Part shown: in pieces, positions 19,706 to 27,290 of the stretch
Layout of the letters: each line of letters begins with the position of its first letter
Numbering within the stretch: position 1 is the stretch's first letter
DNA from: Streptomyces nodosus
GTDB lineage: Bacteria; Actinomycetota; Actinomycetes; Streptomycetales; Streptomycetaceae
DNA length: 64,000 nt
Direction: 5' to 3'
Assembly: GCF_008704995.1 (NCBI RefSeq)
Contig: NZ_CP023747.1
Location: 2,754,501-2,818,500 of the forward strand
Translations under genes and position numbers: made by a program
Notes under the pieces: generated by a model
What the model was told of the DNA's origin: nothing
Databases searched by the model: none
Seen by the model: only the letters and a program-made list of their open reading frames with translations

Positions 19706-20125
19706 TCAGAAGGCATCCTCCCACCATCGGTTCATGCGACGGACGTGCGTTTCTATGCCCTGTCGTTGGATGATCAACTCATCCAAGCGCTGGACGATGA
19801 GACGCAGCTCGCGAGCCGTCTTGAGGGGAAGCGCGCAAATCGCGGCCTCCAAGATGGCCCGCTCGTCGGCGGGTTCCGGGCAACACGCGGGTTGGCCGCA
19901 GCGGTCAGCGAAGAGTGGTGGAAGGCGACGCCGAGGGGATCGCGCAATGCTAGACCAACGTGCGAGGGCCTGCCCGATGACGCCCGGACTCAGCCGCGTT
20001 CGTTCCAACTGGATGATCTGAGCCTGACCAGGTCCGGAGAGCCGACCGATCTTGGAGTAGCCGCCCCGGTGCGGGGCGAACACCCGGTTATGCGCCCTGA
20101 GGCGCGACGGGCGTCTACGAGGCAT
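19706..20125 (-). CDS. Conserved hypothetical protein with Cys/His cluster
   Basis: 139 aa, basic N-terminal half (MPRRRPSRLRAHNRVF) and a short Cys motif (DRCGQPACCPEP), followed by a helical region (ADERAILEAAICALPLKTARELRLIVQRLDELI) and an aromatic end (RWWEDAF). The ADERA..LPxKxARELR pattern recurs, as far as I recall, in actinobacterial hypotheticals. RBS gaaagg lies four bases before the ATG. A perfect inverted repeat sits 20-42 bp upstream of the start. Function unknown; basic and Cys features allow nucleic-acid binding. Confidence 0.65.
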   Translation of the reverse strand: MPRRRPSRLRAHNRVFAPHRGGYSKIGRLSGPGQAQIIQLERTRLSPGVIGQALARWSSIARSPRRRLPPLFADRCGQPACCPEPADERAILEAAICALPLKTARELRLIVQRLDELIIQRQGIETHVRRMNRWWEDAF

Positions 20126-20145
20126 CGGCCTTTCGGTTGTTCGTC

Positions 20146-20167
20146 ATGCATGCAGTGTCGCATGCAT
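20146..20167. promoter_or_regulatory. Perfect inverted repeat, likely operator
   Basis: ATGCATGC-AGTGTC-GCATGCAT: two perfect 8-bp arms and a 6-bp spacer, centred about 32 bp upstream of the ATG of the minus-strand gene ending at 19706. Position and symmetry suggest a repressor operator near that promoter. Confidence 0.5.
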
Positions 20168-20886
20168 CCACATCGACACGTTGGAACTCATGCCTCAGCT
20201 TGGGAAGTTGTGGGCTTTTGGGGCTTGATCGGCCGTTGATCTACTCTGGCGGCCCCGTTGCGACCTCGGTGGGCTCGGCCGCTTTCACCGTGGTTTCCCG
20301 CTGGATCTGGTGCGCTCGCGGTGCGGCGGGAGCCGAGGGACGTCACGACCACGAGTGGAGTGTGGCCGAAGCACCCTCCGGGAGTCTCGGGCGAGTCGAG
20401 CACGCGCCGCCCCTCCACTCACGCACGGTCGCAGTCACGACTGCGGGGTCCCTCTGCGTCGACGCATCTGCCTCTCCCCTCACCCATCCCACAAGATCAC
20501 AAAAGACTGACATGTCAGACTCACGCGGTCCTCCGCCGGCAAGGCCCTTCAGTACGCCCTGACTGCACCCCTAGCCGAAAGTCCCGCCGGATGGCAGCGC
20601 GCGGCAGGCGACATGCCGAGCAGCAAGGCACCCTCCGTCCGCTTTTTCTTATTCAGACAAGTTTGCTCCGTCATTTCACTTGACGGCCGGGTTACCGAGA
20701 TCATCACCGGAAGGATGGGGAACCTCCCAGGTTTCGCTCATTTCGCTACGCTTGCCACGTTTCGCCGGTGACGCGGGAGGAATCTTCTACTCTTCTCCCA
20801 GCAGGAATTGAACGGGAGTTGAGTGATCGTTTTCGTGGTAGAGTTTTCAATGAATTCGCAGGACGCCACGAAAAAAGGGGAATGGC
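20168..20886. other. Long non-coding gap, partly AT-rich
   Basis: About 720 bp between divergent genes. No frame on either strand looks coding. The right half (about 20640-20880) is unusually AT-rich for this genome and must contain the promoter of the gene at 20887; TTGACG at 20679 and TTGAGT/TAGAGT near 20818-20843 are possible but unproven hexamers. No repeats of note. Confidence 0.5.
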
Positions 20887-21486
20887 GTGAATACCGAGAA
20901 GGTCACGGCTCGACGTCTTACGGCCGAAGAGGTTTCGGAGTTGAGCCGCCAGGACGAAATCTTTGTCTCGGCAGAGATGGACGGCCTTCCTCTCGACTGC
21001 TATGCCCCGGCTTCCCTTACGGAGCCGGGTAAGAATTTCGAGGGAGGGTCCTTCACCGCGAGGACGATATTCGGTCAGGAAGTCCGCGCTCTCCCGGACA
21101 ATGACGAAGAGTCCGGGATCTGGGTTGCCGACGAGGCAGGGGAAGAAATCGAGGTTCTTCAGAATGCCGGCGTCCTCCTGAATCTCGCCCTCTTCGTGCC
21201 CAACGGGAACAGGGAATCCCTGGAGTCGCTCTACTCCGCCGCCCGGGACGCCTTCGGCGCGGGGATTGTTCAGCGTTGGAGCGAGGAACTCGTCGCGGTG
21301 CCGGATGTCAAGGTCGACTTGTTCGAGGAGCCGGTCCGGGGGCGGAAGAACGCGGGCAGCCAGATCCGCGACCGCCGCGCCTTGGACATCTACCCGACCC
21401 GAGTGCGATTCATGGAGCCCAGCGATGGCTGGAAGTTCATTGTCGAACCGCACAAAGAGATCGTCGATGAGACACCGACGATCTGA
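20887..21486 (+). CDS. Acidic hypothetical protein with atypical codon use
   Basis: 199 aa, pI clearly acidic, no signal peptide or membrane helix. GTG start with aaaaggggaatgg just upstream. Codons ending in A or T (gaa, gtt, ctt, att, aat) are much more common than in neighbouring operons, which suggests horizontal acquisition. Sequence features are GGSFTARTIFGQEVRAL in the middle and a C-terminal RVRFMEPSDGWKFIVEP. I do not recognise a family. A strong terminator lies 33 bp after the stop, so it is a single-gene unit. Confidence 0.8.
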   Translation: MNTEKVTARRLTAEEVSELSRQDEIFVSAEMDGLPLDCYAPASLTEPGKNFEGGSFTARTIFGQEVRALPDNDEESGIWVADEAGEEIEVLQNAGVLLNLALFVPNGNRESLESLYSAARDAFGAGIVQRWSEELVAVPDVKVDLFEEPVRGRKNAGSQIRDRRALDIYPTRVRFMEPSDGWKFIVEPHKEIVDETPTI

Positions 21487-21518
21487 CCTGATGACAGGTT
21501 AGCCTCAGCATTTCCCGG

Positions 21519-21547
21519 GAGCCCGTCAGCTTGCTGACGGGCTCTTT
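21519..21547 (+). terminator. Rho-independent terminator
   Basis: Perfect 11-bp stem GAGCCCGTCAG / CTGACGGGCTC with loop CTTG, followed by TTT, just downstream of the gene ending at 21486. Confidence 0.85.
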
Positions 21548-21669
21548 GAACTCCCCGGGTCGGACAGAGGCTCGATTCCCTATAAGGATTGAGTCATGGC
21601 ACCTGACCGGCACTGGCGTCAGCGCCATCGCTGTGGGATGACCTCGCGCTTTCTCTCCCCTTTACGTCA

Positions 21670-22062
21670 TCACTCCGGCACCGTGTCCTTGCAGCTCTCC
21701 GAAACCTCCACCACGCCGAAGACCACCGGGAAATCGGTGATCTGCTGATTCGGTCCCGGCTGGGAGGTGCAGATCTTCCATGCAGCCGGGTCGTCCACCG
21801 GACGGCCCTGTCCGCTCGCGTCCTTGAAGATCACATCGGTGTCGGAACCCATCTGTTCGTGCGCACGCCCGGCGTTGCCGCCGATGACATCAGGCATGAT
21901 GGCCGCGACCGGCCTGGGGTTTGCCGAGCGGCGTGTCTCAGCGGACGCCGAACCGGCCGTGGGGCCCGGCGAGACGTCCGGCACGGCCGACGCGCCGCAG
22001 GCGGTCACCGACGCCAGAAGCGTGGCAGCGAGGGCGGGCCTCAGAAGCTTGATGGTGGTCAT
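21670..22062 (-). CDS. Lipoprotein with PASTA-like segment
   Basis: 130 aa with a type II signal peptide: basic start, hydrophobic core (ALAATLLASV) and lipobox SVTAC with the lipid-bearing Cys at about residue 23. The mature part is Ser/Ala/Pro-rich, then contains MPDVIGGNAGRAHEQM and QPGPNQQI, which resemble the start and end of a PASTA repeat. It would sit on the outer face of the membrane. RBS GGGGGGA precedes the ATG. The ATG overlaps the stop of a 44-codon lipoprotein gene upstream, so the two are translationally coupled. Function unknown; cell-wall or ligand binding is possible. Confidence 0.82.
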   Translation of the reverse strand: MTTIKLLRPALAATLLASVTACGASAVPDVSPGPTAGSASAETRRSANPRPVAAIMPDVIGGNAGRAHEQMGSDTDVIFKDASGQGRPVDDPAAWKICTSQPGPNQQITDFPVVFGVVEVSESCKDTVPE

Positions 22063-22193
22063 GTTCCCCCCATGTGAAAACGGCTCTGAAAAACGGTGCT
22101 GAGCGGCTCGTCGTAGGTAACGGCCTTCCCGCAACTCCCCAGAGCGAGGACGCAGAGCACCGCGGCTGCGGCCGTGCCGGTACGACGGGTCAT
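22059..22193 (-). CDS. 44-aa small lipoprotein, coupled to next gene
   Basis: Short gene with start MTRRTGTAAAAVLCVLALGSC: two basic residues, a hydrophobic core and lipobox LGSC (Cys21), then 23 mature residues (GKAVTYDEPLSTVF...). GGGAG lies seven bases before the ATG. The TGA overlaps the ATG of the downstream lipoprotein gene (ATGA). It could be a genuine small lipoprotein or a larger lipoprotein gene cut short; the intact signal and coupling favour expression. Confidence 0.6.
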   Translation of the reverse strand: MTRRTGTAAAAVLCVLALGSCGKAVTYDEPLSTVFQSRFHMGGT

Positions 22194-22404
22194 GATCCCA
22201 GTCTCCCTTCGCGTGCGCGGCGAGGGCGTGAGTACGTGTACTCAACCGTGCCGCGAGTGCGGGGCCCTGAAATCGCTTCACAGCGGCCAGCCACACCGAG
22301 CTGTCACGCCACCGCGCCAAGCGCAGCGGAGCGTCCCCTCGCCGACAGGGATTGTCAGCGCGTGCACCTACGGTGAGACGCCCAAGCCGATCACGGGGAG
22401 CGCC

Positions 22405-23043
22405 ATGTCCGTTCAGAACCCTTCTTTGAAGCCGCTGCTCAGTCTCGTATCCCCTGCGCACGGGGCCGACGAGCAAGTGGACTGGCAAGCCGCCGAAGAG
22501 GCTCTCGGTGCCGGTCTCCCGAGCGACTACAAGGCGTTCATGTCCGTCTATGGCGCGGGTGACATCGGAGAACTCGGCATCCTGGGGCCGCTGCCCGTCG
22601 ACTACGTGCAATGGGACCCCGGCAATGTCCTGGACGCTACGCCCGGGTTCCGTGGCTTGTGGGACAGCGAGGGCGGCGTCCCCGGCGTCACTGCGGACAG
22701 CAGCGTCGTCCTGCCCTGGGGCTCCGGCTGCAATGCCAACGAACTGGGCTGGCTGACACTCGACCCGGACCCCGACAAATGGCCCGTGGTGGCCTGGCGC
22801 CGGCAGATCCGCTACGGCGACTCCAGATGGAAACTCTTCGACTGCGGCATGGTCGATTTCCTGGTCAGGATGATGCGCGCCGACTTCGACGAATGCCCTC
22901 TCGGTGACGCCTCCCTCTGGGGCGAGGCGGCTCCTTTCGTGCACTGGCGCGAGCAGCAGCGACGCTGGCTCGCCGGCCTCGACCCCGAGACGGGCGAGCC
23001 GACCCCCCTCGTGCAGGACTTCCTGCAGTGGCCCGCATCGTGA
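22405..23043 (+). CDS. SMI1/KNR4 (SUKH) family protein
   Basis: 212 aa. The pattern VDWQAAEEALGAGLPSDYKAFMSVYGAG near the N-terminus is the SUKH signature, followed by LGPLPVDYVQW, VVLPWGSGCNANELGWLT and a C-terminal VDFLVRMMRADFDECPLGD helix. ATG 22405 has ggggag upstream. SUKH proteins are best known as immunity proteins for contact-dependent or polymorphic toxins, but many in Streptomyces stand alone. No toxin gene is seen nearby. Cytoplasmic, single-gene unit. Confidence 0.85.
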   Translation: MSVQNPSLKPLLSLVSPAHGADEQVDWQAAEEALGAGLPSDYKAFMSVYGAGDIGELGILGPLPVDYVQWDPGNVLDATPGFRGLWDSEGGVPGVTADSSVVLPWGSGCNANELGWLTLDPDPDKWPVVAWRRQIRYGDSRWKLFDCGMVDFLVRMMRADFDECPLGDASLWGEAAPFVHWREQQRRWLAGLDPETGEPTPLVQDFLQWPAS

Positions 23044-23141
23044 CGCAGGGTGCAACGCGGCAGGCGCCCCCGGCCACGGATCGGCCGTCGTGTTCGCCGA
23101 GACGCCTTGCCGCGACAGGTACAGCTGCGGATCATTCGAGC

Positions 23142-23435
23142 ATGAGACCCGAAGTGCAGGCGTTCATCGCCGACGGTCCCCTCCCCGACTGGGACGGGAG
23201 TGAAGACGAGATCGACAGGCGCTACGAGCAGCTTCGAGCGATCTCCCGACCGGTTACGGCGGAGGAGGCTCAGGCACTGGCCACATGTTTCGGGCCCGAC
23301 GACTGCTACGGCGTCGCCTGGACGCTGGTTCACCTGATCGAGACGGGCCCCGGACCGGTGCCCTCAGTGGCTCGTCCTGCCCCCGACTCCGGCAACTGGC
23401 ACGAGACGCTGTGGTTGCGGTGGGGGAACGAGTAG
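23142..23435 (+). CDS. Small conserved hypothetical protein
   Basis: 97 aa from ATG 23142: MRPEVQAFIADGPLPDWDG, then DEIDRRYEQLRAISRPVTAEEAQALATCFGPDDCYGVAWTLVHLIETGPG. Soluble and acidic; reads like a small helical Streptomyces protein, seemingly of the kind found near SUKH genes, but the family is not known to me. It lies 98 bp after the SUKH gene on the same strand and may share its transcript. An open frame further upstream has no coding character. Confidence 0.75.
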   Translation: MRPEVQAFIADGPLPDWDGSEDEIDRRYEQLRAISRPVTAEEAQALATCFGPDDCYGVAWTLVHLIETGPGPVPSVARPAPDSGNWHETLWLRWGNE

Positions 23436-23466
23436 TCCGGCTGAAGGCCTTCAACCGGAAGTCTCC

Positions 23467-24084
23467 TCACCATCCGCAGTCGATGTCGGCCGATCCCCCG
23501 CGGACGACCGGGTCGGTGCTCGTCCCGCTGATCTGCAGATAGCCGCCGTCCCGTCCCCACTCCAACGCGTAGGTGCCTCCGTCGATCGGCCGGTAACCGT
23601 CGTCGACCACCCAGGATCCCGACTCGCCCAGGGCCAGGCCGGTGCGCCCCACCGCGTACGCCTCGCCGTTGGCGATCACCAGAAAGGAGGTCTCCCGCAC
23701 CACGGCCCTGCAGCCGCCTGGCCCCTCAGGGCGCAGCACGTGGTACTCCGCGCTGGAGATCAGGTCGTCCACCGCTCCTCCTGCGGTGCCGAGCACCGCC
23801 ATGACGATCAGCAGGCAGTTGCCCCACCATGCCCAGACGGCTCGCTTCCCCGAGAGTCTCGAAGCGTCTGCCGGGCCGCCCTCCCGGGTGAGGACCCATC
23901 GGAGCACGAGCGCGATGACAAGGAGAGCCGCGCTCAGCGCCCAGCCGGGCACCACCCGCCCCCGTACGACCAGCAGCAGGCTGCTCCAACTCGCCACGGC
24001 GGCAAGGACCAGACTCCCGACGCCTATTGCCGTGGAGACGGCGGGCGACAACCTCACGCTGCGCTGTACACGTTCTTCGGCCAC
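23467..24084 (-). CDS. Membrane protein of unknown function
   Basis: 205 aa from GTG 24084. Three hydrophobic segments lie near residues 15-40, 45-65 and 85-103, with the rest (about residues 108-205) a beta-rich soluble domain: GGCRAVVRETSFLVIANGEAYAVGRTGLA and YALEWGRDGGYLQISGTS. The soluble part is probably extracytoplasmic, ending in Cys-Gly-Trp. It converges on the preceding plus-strand gene with 31 bp between stops. No recognised family. Confidence 0.78.
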   Translation of the reverse strand: MAEERVQRSVRLSPAVSTAIGVGSLVLAAVASWSSLLLVVRGRVVPGWALSAALLVIALVLRWVLTREGGPADASRLSGKRAVWAWWGNCLLIVMAVLGTAGGAVDDLISSAEYHVLRPEGPGGCRAVVRETSFLVIANGEAYAVGRTGLALGESGSWVVDDGYRPIDGGTYALEWGRDGGYLQISGTSTDPVVRGGSADIDCGW

Positions 24085-24187
24085 GGCGGGTACGACACCC
24101 CGAAGTCACCGGCGGTTGCACCGGGAACCCGAGGTGCGACGAAAAGCCCCGGGGTCCACGGAATACCGCAGACCCCGGGTTCACCGC

Positions 24188-24583
24188 TCAGCCGAGTTCG
24201 TGGCCCGCGGTGCTGTCCACGTGGTCGGGGACCTCCCCATCGTGGCGGTCCCCGGTCGTCCTGGTCCCGGTGGGTTCGAACATGAGGATCGCCCCTCCCG
24301 GCGACGACGGTTTGTGCTCGGTGCCCTTCGGGACGACGAACGTGTCTCCCTCGCGCAGCACGACCGTGGTCTCGTTGCCGTCGGCGTCGCGCAGGGCGAT
24401 GTCGAACCGGCCGTCGAGGACCAGGAAGAACTCGTCGGTGTCGTCGTGGGCGTGCCAGACGTGCTCACCCAGGGTGTGGGCGATCCGCACGTCGTAGTCG
24501 TTCATGCGGGCCACGATCCGCGGGCTGTAGACGTCGTCGAAGGACGCCAGCGCTTCGCTCAGGTTCACGGGTTTCGCATCCAT
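24188..24583 (-). CDS. Cupin-fold protein
   Basis: 131 aa. Conserved small-cupin motifs are visible: GEHVWHAHDDTDEFFLVLDG (metal-binding His, His, Glu) and GDTFVVPKGTEHKP (final His). The fold binds one metal ion and serves as isomerase, oxygenase or sensor; which one cannot be told. ATG 24583 gives the usual N-terminus; no strong RBS. Stand-alone gene. Confidence 0.88.
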   Translation of the reverse strand: MDAKPVNLSEALASFDDVYSPRIVARMNDYDVRIAHTLGEHVWHAHDDTDEFFLVLDGRFDIALRDADGNETTVVLREGDTFVVPKGTEHKPSSPGGAILMFEPTGTRTTGDRHDGEVPDHVDSTAGHELG

Positions 24584-24778
24584 GGCACCGATTCTCGATC
24601 GCCCTCGGCCAGGTGTCTTGCACGTTTTTGATGTGGCTGAGGAACGACCCGACTCGTGTCGCCGCGTCGCCCGGCGCCCTGCCACCTTCGACATCCAGAT
24701 CCGGCCGGCCGACCTCGCCTGCGCGGCCGTGCGTAGGGGGCATGCGTATAGGGATCGCACCGGCGCACCGATCAGGCG

Positions 24779-25537
24779 ATGATCCGTCGCGTGACAGAGA
24801 CGACAGACCCGGGCGTCGACGACGACCACGGGTGGACTGAGCGTTTGGCGTGGGCTTACGGCTTGACAGCACCGGACCCCGCCGAACGTGCCACGGCGCT
24901 TGCTCGGCTGGCCGGTGCCCGTGAAGAGGCCGAGTCCGCTCTTCTCCGGCTCTACAAGGCTTGGTTCCCGACCTCCCGGTCACGGGCCCAGAAGGCGTAC
25001 GACGAGGCCGCGCGTCACTGTCTGCCCCATGCCCTGTGGGGCAGACAGCACTCCGGGACGATCGATGCCTGGGCGGGGCTGCCTTTCGCCCTGCTGTTCC
25101 TGGAATGGGAGGCCCGGTACCCACAGGAGTGGACGGAGCACGCGAAGGCGTGGGGTACGAAGCAGTCCCTGATAAGGGAGCTGGCCGCTGCCGACCATGA
25201 CGACCGGGTGAGGGCGAAACTCGTCGAGCTGGTCGACCTCGTCGTCCAGCGGCCCTATCGGTGCAAGGACCGTGAGTATGTGCGGGTGGCCCGGGCGGTG
25301 GACGGAGACGAGCTGCGCGGCAGGCTCCACAGGGCTCTGCGGTCGGAGAACTCATGGGCGCAGCTGCACGCGGGCCATGTTCTCTGGCTCCTGGACCATC
25401 CCGACGTGCCGAACACCCGGCATGTGTGGAGGACGTGGCTGGCCGACACGGGCGGCGGCTGCGGGACCCCGGCGTACGGTCCGGGTATTGCGGCGTGCGC
25501 CGGAGAGAGGCCCATGGGCGGACCGGAACAAGGCTGA
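24779..25537 (+). CDS. Conserved hypothetical helical protein
   Basis: 252 aa, soluble, almost entirely helical, with Trp-rich segments (WAGLPFALLFLEWEARYPQEW, LHAGHVLWLLDH). No catalytic motif seen. Start is uncertain: ATG 24779 or GTG 24791; neither has a clear RBS. It is 90 bp upstream of the three-gene MoxR unit on the same strand and might belong to it, but the gap and the short frame between argue for its own transcript end. Confidence 0.75.
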   Translation: MIRRVTETTDPGVDDDHGWTERLAWAYGLTAPDPAERATALARLAGAREEAESALLRLYKAWFPTSRSRAQKAYDEAARHCLPHALWGRQHSGTIDAWAGLPFALLFLEWEARYPQEWTEHAKAWGTKQSLIRELAAADHDDRVRAKLVELVDLVVQRPYRCKDREYVRVARAVDGDELRGRLHRALRSENSWAQLHAGHVLWLLDHPDVPNTRHVWRTWLADTGGGCGTPAYGPGIAACAGERPMGGPEQG

Positions 25538-25570
25538 CAGGTCTTCGTCGCCGTGCTTATGATGCGCGAG

Positions 25571-25627
25571 ATGAAGAACTTCTCCTCGTACGGAATGGGG
25601 GAATCGTCCGCGCAAGGTGAGTGCTGA
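25571..25627 (+). CDS. Possible 18-aa leader peptide before the MoxR unit
   Basis: ATG AAG start (MKNFSSYGMGESSAQGEC) and a TGA whose last base is the first base of the downstream ATG at 25627 (TGATG). Such an arrangement would couple translation. No strong RBS precedes it. It could be chance. Confidence 0.3.
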   Translation: MKNFSSYGMGESSAQGEC

Positions 25628-27150
25628 TGGCACATCACCTCGCGAACGCGATTCCGACCCGCCTGTTGATGTGGCAGCGCGTGCGTGAGTACGCCGTGCC
25701 ACTGTCCATGATCGAGACCGCGACCGCACGGCGTGCGGTCGGTGACTGGGCGGGGGCCTGCGCCGCCGCCCGGATCGACGTCGATCTCGATCTGCGCGCC
25801 GTGCGCGACCGCCACGGCACCGAGCTCGTCACCCGCCTCCGTGCGGATCTGCGTCGGCTGGCGCCCGATCTGCTCCGCTGGCACATGCCCCGGATCGCCC
25901 CCGACGGGCGGCTCCGTCCCGGCCTCACCATCTCCCTGGCGCGTTACCGGAGTTCCGGCGCCGCGCCCCTGCAGCTGGTGGTGCGGACACCGCCGGCCTG
26001 GGCGGACGCCGGACAGCGGATGTCCCTGGCCCTGTGGGAGGGGTCAGGGAACGGTGCTCCGGGGCGCCATCCGCACCCGCATCCCGACCGACGTTTCCGG
26101 CTCGACCTGCACCGGCATCTCTGGGACTCCCGGCAGAGCGGCGAACTGGCGCGGCGGTGCGGTACGGACGGGGCGCCGTCCATGTCGCCGCCCGACCGGC
26201 CCGGCACATCCGGCCGGCCGGTGCCGTGGAACCGGCCGGACCTGTCGGATGGGCGGTGCGAGCGGCCCGTCGGTCACGATTCCCCATGGGCGGTGGCGCG
26301 TTGGGCCGCCGAGGCCGAGTTGCTGTTGCGGGCCGAGGGGCGCCCTCGCGGGGCCTTCACGGTGCGGCTCGGTGCGCGCGTCCGTGCCGTGCTCGAACTG
26401 GTCGCCCCCGACGACAGTCATGCCCCGACGTTCCGGTCGCTGCGGGAGGCGCTGCCGCCACAGGAGGTCGCGGCGCTTCCGGTGCTGCCCGAGGCGGCGA
26501 CGCGGATCCTTCCTGATCTGGAGCTGCTGCGGGCCGGGCTGGTCTCGGCCGAGCGGCTGCACCCGCTCGTCACCGGGGCGCTCGCGGCGTCCGGCCGGGC
26601 ACCGGTGGCAGGCCCCCGCCCGGGGTCCGGCCCGGAGCCCGACGACCCGCACCGGGTGGAATGCCGCGGCGAGACGCACCGGATCGCACTGCGGAACGGA
26701 GTGCTGACGGCGATCGACCACGATCCGGCCCAACTGCGCCGAGAGGAGCTGCTGGTGGCGCTCGGCGGGCCGGCGCTGCCGTGCCTGCGGGCGATCGACG
26801 CGGTGCACCGAGACCCGGAAGCACTGCCCGCGGTCCGGGAACGGCTCGGCCACGGTGATGTCGCCGGAGCGCTGGCCGTGGTCGAGGGGCTGCTCGGTCC
26901 CGCCGCGGTGCTGCGCGACGGGCCGCTCCGGCAGGAACTGGAAACGGCCGCGGCCCGCCGCGTCGACCATGGTCTCTTCCGCTCGGGACTCTTCACCGCC
27001 CACCCCGGTGCAGGCGCGGTCGGGGACGGGAACGCCTCCGGCGCGAAACACGCGGAGGCCGGTCACCGTTCCCGGCTCGACCGTCGTACGCCTCCCGCCG
27101 AGCGCCGCAAGCGAAGCAGCCGGACACGGCCCCGCATCGCCCTGTTCTGA
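25627..27150 (+). CDS. Unknown protein of the MoxR/VWA metallopeptidase unit
   Basis: 507 aa from ATG 25627, which has aaggtgag five bases upstream; GTG 25621 in the same frame is less likely. Soluble and Arg-rich with a basic tail (PPAERRKRSSRTRPRIALF). No known catalytic motif or domain was recognised. It is the first gene of a unit followed by a MoxR-like ATPase and a putative metallopeptidase/VWA protein. In such ternary systems the first protein often is the substrate or effector acted on by the ATPase-VWA pair, but that is inference. Confidence 0.75.
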   Translation: MAHHLANAIPTRLLMWQRVREYAVPLSMIETATARRAVGDWAGACAAARIDVDLDLRAVRDRHGTELVTRLRADLRRLAPDLLRWHMPRIAPDGRLRPGLTISLARYRSSGAAPLQLVVRTPPAWADAGQRMSLALWEGSGNGAPGRHPHPHPDRRFRLDLHRHLWDSRQSGELARRCGTDGAPSMSPPDRPGTSGRPVPWNRPDLSDGRCERPVGHDSPWAVARWAAEAELLLRAEGRPRGAFTVRLGARVRAVLELVAPDDSHAPTFRSLREALPPQEVAALPVLPEAATRILPDLELLRAGLVSAERLHPLVTGALAASGRAPVAGPRPGSGPEPDDPHRVECRGETHRIALRNGVLTAIDHDPAQLRREELLVALGGPALPCLRAIDAVHRDPEALPAVRERLGHGDVAGALAVVEGLLGPAAVLRDGPLRQELETAAARRVDHGLFRSGLFTAHPGAGAVGDGNASGAKHAEAGHRSRLDRRTPPAERRKRSSRTRPRIALF

Positions 27151-27290
27151 TCCGGCCTGCCGACCGGTTGCCCCACCGAAGTCCCCTTTTTGTACTGCGC
27201 ATTCCGCTCTGTGCTGCGCATTCCGTGCCGCACGCCCCCGACATCCGGAACGGGTCGCTTCCGTTCCCTGATTCCACCCAGGTGATGTCC

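Noticed and set aside
23437..23458. Palindrome CCGGCTGAAGG / CCTTCAACCGG between convergent genes as a terminator.
   Set aside because: No loop unless inner pairs break and no U run; too short to claim.
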